In this document: positions 46,277 to 48,185 of the stretch, piece after piece
Layout of the letters: every line of letters begins with the position of its first letter
How positions within the stretch are numbered: position 1 is the stretch's first letter
Assembly: GCA_903867985.1 (NCBI GenBank)
Contig: CAIPTO010000101.1
Location: 1-48,185, forward strand
Direction: 5' to 3'
From: an uncultured Elusimicrobia bacterium
GTDB taxonomy: Bacteria > Elusimicrobiota > Elusimicrobia > Elusimicrobiales > UBA9959
DNA length: 48,185 nt
The notes under the pieces: generated by a model
What the model was told of the DNA's origin: nothing
The model's database searches: none
The model's input: the letters and a program-made list of their open reading frames with translations, nothing else
Translations under genes and position numbers: made by a program

Positions 46277-47062
46277 CTACCCTTTTACTTCTTTCTCAAG
46301 AAATAGTTTAAGCATCTTCATATCTTCCCAGGTGTCGCGCTTCAAATTGGAGTTCCGGAGAAGCGCCGCGGGATGGTAAGTGGGCAGGACCTTAATAGGA
46401 TGTCCGGGGCCGAAAAGTTCAACGGGATAATCGTACCATTTGCCGCGCACGAAACTTATACCCTGGGTTACACCCAGCAGGACCTTGGTGGCCACGGAGC
46501 CCAGCGTCACTATGCATCTGGGTTTTATCAGCATCAGCTGGCGGTCAAGGTAAGGACGACAGGCGGAAATCTCTTCAGGAGTGGGCGGACGGTCGTTACC
46601 GTGGGCTTCCGGATTCTCCGGATTTATCATGGGATGACACTTTACGATATTGGCTATATAAACATCTTCACGCTTTAAACCGAGCACTGTATCCAGAATC
46701 TTATCCAACAACTGGCCCGAACGGCCCACAAAAGGCTCGCCCTTGTGATCTTCCTGAAAACCCGGTCCCTCTCCGACAAACACCACTTTGGCGCGCGGAT
46801 TTCCCACGCCTACTACGGCATTTATCCGGGAGTTGCCAAGCTGGCACTTGTGGCATTTTCCAATCTCCGCAGCCAGAGTGTCCATTTCGCCCGGCTCGCG
46901 GCCGGTTACCGGTGCGGCAACTGTCTTGCTTTCTTGCTGTCTTGCTGTCGTACTGTCTTGCTTTCCCGTTGTCTTGCTTGTCACGGACATATAGGTATCC
47001 TCATCCAGAGCCTTAACATAGGCGGCCAGATCTCCGGCCAGGGCTTTAAATTCGTTTCTCAT
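46277..47062 (-). CDS. Uracil-DNA glycosylase, family 4 (Fe-S type)
   Basis: CHKCQLGNSRINAVVGVGNPRAKVVFVGEGPG, NIVKCHPM, CRPYLDRQL, LPTYHPAALLR. Confidence 0.92.
   Translation of the reverse strand: MRNEFKALAGDLAAYVKALDEDTYMSVTSKTTGKQDSTTARQQESKTVAAPVTGREPGEMDTLAAEIGKCHKCQLGNSRINAVVGVGNPRAKVVFVGEGPGFQEDHKGEPFVGRSGQLLDKILDTVLGLKREDVYIANIVKCHPMINPENPEAHGNDRPPTPEEISACRPYLDRQLMLIKPRCIVTLGSVATKVLLGVTQGISFVRGKWYDYPVELFGPGHPIKVLPTYHPAALLRNSNLKRDTWEDMKMLKLFLEKEVKG
46920..46983. repeat. Array J: period-8 repeat inside the UDG coding sequence
   Basis: ACTGTCTT GCTTTCTT GCTGTCTT GCTGTCGT ACTGTCTT GCTTTCCC GTTGTCTT GCTTGTCA. Confidence 0.9.
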
Positions 47063-47108
47063 ATTATAAACCGACGTACGGCTCAGGCCGGGCGTAAAAT
47101 TCTAAAGA

Positions 47109-47139
47109 AAAGCCCGTCCGCTTAAAGCGGACGGGCCCT
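47109..47139 (-). terminator. Terminator after the rpoZ-like gene
   Basis: GCCCGTCCGC-TTAAA-GCGGACGGGC (10-bp stem) with T-run on - strand (TTTTCTTT). Confidence 0.75.
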
Positions 47140-47151
47140 TTAAGTCAGAGT

Positions 47152-47502
47152 CTATTCCTTCTCGGCCTTAATTTTCTTCTCTTTTTTTTCCTTCTTCGGC
47201 TCGTCGTCATTTTTGCCGGCCTTCTTTTCGGCTGGAGCTTTCTCTTCGGTCTTCGCGGGGGCGACGGGACCTGAGCCGATTGCCTTCAGGATCTGCTCGG
47301 AGGTGACCTGGCCGCTTATAACTTCAAGCATGGCCTTCTCTATCATCTCAGCCATGGGCAGCTGGCGGTATTGTTCCTGGCCTCTCAAGTGCCGGGCCCA
47401 TTCCATAGCCCACACGATATCCTGGTATTTGGTGGGACCGTAGTCGGAAATAAGTTTATCCAGCAGTTCGCTTTCACGCATTTTAATTTCAGCAGTGGTC
47501 AT
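47152..47502 (-). CDS. rpoZ: Probable divergent RNA polymerase omega subunit
   Basis: Directly downstream of gmk; TKYQDIVWAMEWARHL..IEKAMLEVISGQVTSEQI resembles omega KY.LV..A.RAR.L...KALEEI..G pattern; K/E-rich tail. Confidence 0.55.
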   Translation of the reverse strand: MTTAEIKMRESELLDKLISDYGPTKYQDIVWAMEWARHLRGQEQYRQLPMAEMIEKAMLEVISGQVTSEQILKAIGSGPVAPAKTEEKAPAEKKAGKNDDEPKKEKKEKKIKAEKE

Positions 47503-47569
47503 ATAAAACCTCCGTTAACATTTCAACACTTTCGCATGTACCATCCAAGGTACAGTGTCCATCAAACTG

Positions 47570-48185
47570 TCAAAGTCTGAATTTTAAAAGTTCAAAGCCG
47601 AACCGTTGTATCTCCGCCTGTTTGCGGGATATCTTCATGCATTCTATATCGGCTATATCCCGAATATCTCCGACCGCTTCGGTCAGCCTGTCGTTGATAA
47701 CCAGATAATCAAAAAAAGCGGCTTCTTTTATTTCTTTTTTCGCGGTCTCAAGTCTTACCCGGATATTCGCCGCCGGTTCGCGTCTTTTCCGCAAGCGGTC
47801 CACCAGCGTCTTAAGTCCGGGAGGCAGCAGAAACACCGTCACTGTCTCCGGGAATATTTTTTTTACCGATCTGGCGCCTTTGACATCAATGGTCATCACC
47901 GGAATAAGACCCTTTTCAAGGAGCGTCATAACGGATTTGACCGGCGTACCGTACATGTTGCCGTGAACGCCGGCCCATTCCAGCAGTTTCCCGCCGTCGC
48001 GCAGGCGCCTGAACTCTTTAAGCGTCACGAAATAATAATCTTTGCCGTCCACTTCGCCCGGGCGCATGGGCCGGGTGGTGCAAGTCACGCTGAAGCGGAA
48101 CCGCTTGTCCCGCTTCAGCAGTTTTCCACGAATGGTGGTCTTTCCGCCTCCGGAGGGGGCGGAAATCACCATCGGGAAATAAGCG
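47570..48185 (-). CDS. gmk: Guanylate kinase (may extend beyond the window; frame open to the edge)
   Basis: VISAPSGGGKTTIRGKLL, TCTTRPMRPGEVDGKDYYFV. Confidence 0.94.
   Translation of the reverse strand, partial: AYFPMVISAPSGGGKTTIRGKLLKRDKRFRFSVTCTTRPMRPGEVDGKDYYFVTLKEFRRLRDGGKLLEWAGVHGNMYGTPVKSVMTLLEKGLIPVMTIDVKGARSVKKIFPETVTVFLLPPGLKTLVDRLRKRREPAANIRVRLETAKKEIKEAAFFDYLVINDRLTEAVGDIRDIADIECMKISRKQAEIQRFGFELLKFRL

Overview
48.2 kb bacterial chromosomal window, gene-dense, mostly housekeeping; the lineage looks Elusimicrobiota-like (inference only, low certainty). Layout: amtB 3' end; VIT-like membrane protein; glyS-glyQ-recO (- strand); an rpmH-rnpA-yidD-yidC-jag-mnmE-mnmG-rsmG block; a gluzincin-type peptidase; a dcw cluster (mraZ-rsmH-[56-aa smORF]-ftsL-ftsI-murE-murF-mraY-murD-ftsW-murG); secreted and regulatory genes; hisS-aspS-lipA; a B12-binding radical SAM protein; asnS; tRNA-Ala(CGC); mltG; thpR; a FecR protein; tyrS; priA; family 4 UDG; a divergent rpoZ candidate; gmk (partial). 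No CRISPR array, prophage or transposase was seen. The most unusual signal is a dispersed set of degenerate tandem repeats with a strict 8-nt (sometimes 7-nt) period. They sit in many intergenic gaps, are often arranged as head-to-head inverted arrays, often abut start codons that lack a Shine-Dalgarno, and in one case lie inside the UDG coding sequence. Other points of interest: a PriA that appears to have lost both Walker A and motif VI, a 10-bp-phased MraZ-box-like array at the mraZ promoter, a decayed 3'-half copy of the tRNA-Ala gene, an unlisted smORF in the dcw cluster, and a protein with duplicated metal-binding-like modules.
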